From assembly GCA_946618265.1 (NCBI GenBank), contig CAMOLA010000046.1, positions 1-15,793 of the forward strand: a stretch of DNA of 15,793 bases. Direction: 5' to 3'. This DNA is from an uncultured Eggerthellaceae bacterium (GTDB lineage: Bacteria > Actinomycetota > Coriobacteriia > Coriobacteriales > Eggerthellaceae). The notes beneath the pieces were generated by a model. That model saw only the letters and a program-made list of their open reading frames with translations, was not told the DNA's origin and searched no databases. A program made the position numbers and the translations under genes. Positions 14,364 to 15,793 of this stretch are shown here, in pieces. Numbering within the stretch: the stretch's first letter is position 1; every line of letters starts with the position of its first letter.

Positions 14364-15470
14364 ATGAATCGAATTAAATTGCATCTCATCCTCCTTGCCG
14401 CAGTGGCCTGCGCTGCTTGCCTCGTGCCGCAGCTCGCGTTTGCGACCAGCTCGAACGACCTGGCAACGGGCCAGACGTCGATAAAGGCGCTCAACATCAC
14501 GACGCCGACCGACGGCACTGCAACCACGGACACGACCCCCGCGAAGACGGTCAAGAAGACCAAACCCAAGATCAAATACAAAGTCGCCGTTCGCGGCAAG
14601 GGCTGGGCGAAGAAATGGGCGAAGGCCGGTAAAACGTCCGGCCTGCTGAACAAGTACAAGCGGCTCGAAGGGCTCAGGGTCTCGTTCAACGACGGCGGAC
14701 ACGATGGCGATCTCGAATACCGCGTGTACGCTTCGGGCGAGGACTGGACGGAATGGGCACCCGTTACCGCGAAAGCGGGCAAGATCGCCAAAGGCGACGG
14801 CATCTCCGATATTGAAATGCGTTTGACGGGCGAACTCGGCGAAAAGTACGCAGTAGCCTATCGCACGCACATCTCGGGTCTCGGATGGCAGCCGTGGCTC
14901 ATCGGCCCCGCTGAAGCGGGCGCCATCGACCGGCTCGACCGCATCGACGCCATCAAGGTGAAGATCGTCAAAAACAACCCGAAGAGCTCCTTCGTCAAGA
15001 AGGCCCTGAAGAACGGCAGGAAGCTCGCGCGGAAGCACAAGAAGTTCGACAATCGCCTCGAGCGCGCAGAAGACATTGCTAGCTCCATGAGCAGCGCCAC
15101 CGACTACCTCATCACCGTCGACATCACGAACCATTGGCTGTGCATCTTCGAAGGCGATAGGGGCGATTGGGAGATGACCAGGAACTGGCAGGTGTCCAAC
15201 GGCCGCAAGGGCCACGGCACCCCGACCGGGTCGTTCACCGTCGGCGACAAGGGCTACACGTTCGGCCACGGCTACTCGGTCTACTACTACACGCAGATCG
15301 TCAGCGACTACTTCTTCCATTCCATCCTCTACCATCCAGGGTCCCACAGGGTGCAGGATGGCCGTCTGGGCCGCTACATCTCGCAGGGCTGCGTGCGCAT
15401 GCCCCTCAAGCGCGCAAAATGGCTCCAGAACAACATCCCGTCCGGAACCCGCATCAAGATCTACAAGTAA
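14364..15470 (+). CDS. Secreted L,D-transpeptidase (YkuD domain) with ChW-like repeats
   Basis: The 368-residue precursor starts with a signal peptide: NRIK, a hydrophobic core to about residue 22, and a likely cleavage after AFA (27). After a Thr-rich, Lys-rich spacer come three units resembling clostridial hydrophobic (ChW) repeats, around GKGWAKKW (78-85), GEDWTEW (125-131) and GLGWQPW (172-178), each followed by a Gly turn and a strand. The C-terminal YkuD domain (about 247-368) has YLITVDITNHWLCIF, GTPTGSFTVG, FFHSILYHPG with His319, and SQGCVRM with catalytic Cys343. The usual SHGCxR histidine is Gln341. The enzyme should form 3-3 peptidoglycan cross-links or attach proteins to peptidoglycan outside the membrane. 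I preferred the ATG at 14364 because it gives a normal signal peptide; the frame is open back to 14247. A strong terminator follows. Confidence 0.9.
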   Translation: MNRIKLHLILLAAVACAACLVPQLAFATSSNDLATGQTSIKALNITTPTDGTATTDTTPAKTVKKTKPKIKYKVAVRGKGWAKKWAKAGKTSGLLNKYKRLEGLRVSFNDGGHDGDLEYRVYASGEDWTEWAPVTAKAGKIAKGDGISDIEMRLTGELGEKYAVAYRTHISGLGWQPWLIGPAEAGAIDRLDRIDAIKVKIVKNNPKSSFVKKALKNGRKLARKHKKFDNRLERAEDIASSMSSATDYLITVDITNHWLCIFEGDRGDWEMTRNWQVSNGRKGHGTPTGSFTVGDKGYTFGHGYSVYYYTQIVSDYFFHSILYHPGSHRVQDGRLGRYISQGCVRMPLKRAKWLQNNIPSGTRIKIYK

Positions 15471-15478
15471 TCAAACGA

Positions 15479-15520
15479 GAACAAGAAGAGACCCGGCTGC
15501 GGCCGGGTCTCTTCTTGTTC
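15479..15520 (+). terminator. Strong hairpin terminator after the L,D-transpeptidase gene
   Basis: Arms 15479-15497 and 15502-15520 form a perfect 19-bp stem with loop TGCG. The upper stem is GC-rich (ACCCGGC/GCCGGGT), and the right arm ends in the pyrimidine run CTCTTCTTGTTC. It lies 8 bp after the stop codon. A clean T-tract is missing after the stem, but the T-rich lower right arm may serve. Confidence 0.85.
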
Positions 15521-15574
15521 ATTGCATCGCGCCGCAAGCCTGAAAAGCAAGGACGCCACGGAAACGCAGCTTCC

Positions 15575-15727
15575 GCAGCGGCCCAATGTCTTTACCTTGA
15601 GCGGCGGGGCGGCATGGCCGCGCGCGATTCTGCAGGCACTGTTCCTGTTTATTCACTTAGGTTTAGCCGAAGCCAAGCGAGCGGTCATGCCGCCCCGCCG
15701 CTCAAGGTAAAGACATTGGGCCGCTGC
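15575..15727. repeat. Fold-back element with 42-bp perfect inverted arms
   Basis: Bases 15575-15616 are the exact reverse complement of 15686-15727. Allowing one G-T mismatch, the arms extend inward to 15621 and 15681 (47 bp), leaving a 59-bp centre. No open frame of note is encoded. The arms differ in sequence from the other repeats in this window. Confidence 0.92.
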
Positions 15728-15738
15728 CGGGCGGGCGC

Positions 15739-15793
15739 AGCGAGGTTAAGCAAAATCGACCGAGAGACTACAGGCTCGAGGCGATTTTGCCTC
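15739..15793. repeat. Rod-like fold-back repeat element, copy 2 (cut by window end)
   Basis: All 55 bases to the window end are identical to 6715-6769. The preceding GC-rich bases (15721-15738) resemble but do not equal the left arm of copy 1. The right arm lies beyond the window. It sits about 270 bp downstream of the L,D-transpeptidase stop, directly after the 42-bp-arm fold-back. Confidence 0.88.

Larger units (their letters stand above)
15521..15793. other. Gene-free window end holding two fold-back structures
   Basis: Beyond the terminator no gene is supported. The stretch is almost filled by the inverted repeat at 15575-15727 and the start of the second copy of the rod-like element at about 15728. 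The first bases (15521-15561) show nothing recognisable. AAACGCAGC at 15562-15570 matches the bases that precede copy 1 at 6682-6690. Confidence 0.65.

Overview
The window looks like chromosomal DNA of a high-GC Gram-positive bacterium. My best guess is the class Coriobacteriia (Eggerthellaceae-like gut actinobacteria). The reasons are the G+C-rich codon use, a Bacillus/actinobacterial-type class I glutamine synthetase next to an unphosphorylatable OmpR-type regulator, ChW-like repeats on a secreted L,D-transpeptidase, and two genes that seem to be transcribed as leaderless mRNAs. The genus is not determined; this is inference from gene content, not a database match.

Positions 1-4371 (minus strand) hold a tight co-directional run. 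In transcription order it is a BaiN/HI0933-type flavoprotein, a COG2509-type FAD-dependent dehydrogenase, the tRNA t6A enzyme threonylcarbamoyl-AMP synthase, and a monoacylglycerol-lipase-like alpha/beta hydrolase cut by the window start. The first three are joined by 4-bp ATGA overlaps. A perfect TATAAT lies 6 nt before the first ATG, so the operon probably starts with a leaderless transcript. Divergent from it, positions 4590-6660 (plus) encode a GlnA-type glutamine synthetase and a GlnR-like winged-helix regulator with a degenerate receiver. The synthetase has Gly where the ammonia-site flap Glu is expected.

Positions 7080-12219 (plus) form a surface-glycan or protein-glycosylation block. 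It contains a DegT/DnrJ/EryC1/StrS sugar aminotransferase, a PglC/WbaP-type initiating sugar-phosphate transferase (ATGA overlap), and a 1023-residue protein with two GT2 glycosyltransferase domains joined by a very acidic linker of eight 18-residue repeats. A GT4 glycosyltransferase faces it on the minus strand (12985-14265). Divergent from that gene is a secreted L,D-transpeptidase (14364-15470), followed by a strong hairpin terminator. Together these suggest building a lipid-linked aminosugar glycan and remodelling peptidoglycan at the envelope. The substrate and the final acceptor cannot be read from this window.

The gene-free stretches (6661-7079, 12220-12984, 15471-15793) are unusually rich in structured repeats. 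These include a rod-like fold-back element with a 55-bp core present twice at 100% identity and able to form alternative hairpins; a second fold-back with 42-bp perfect arms touching one copy; four copies of a roughly 29-bp palindrome; a four-site array around TGTACG; a 27-bp tandem repeat; and one copy of a CATCCTGAGCC-type dispersed repeat. These repeats are the least explained part of the window. No rRNA, tRNA, CRISPR array, transposase, integrase or phage gene was seen.
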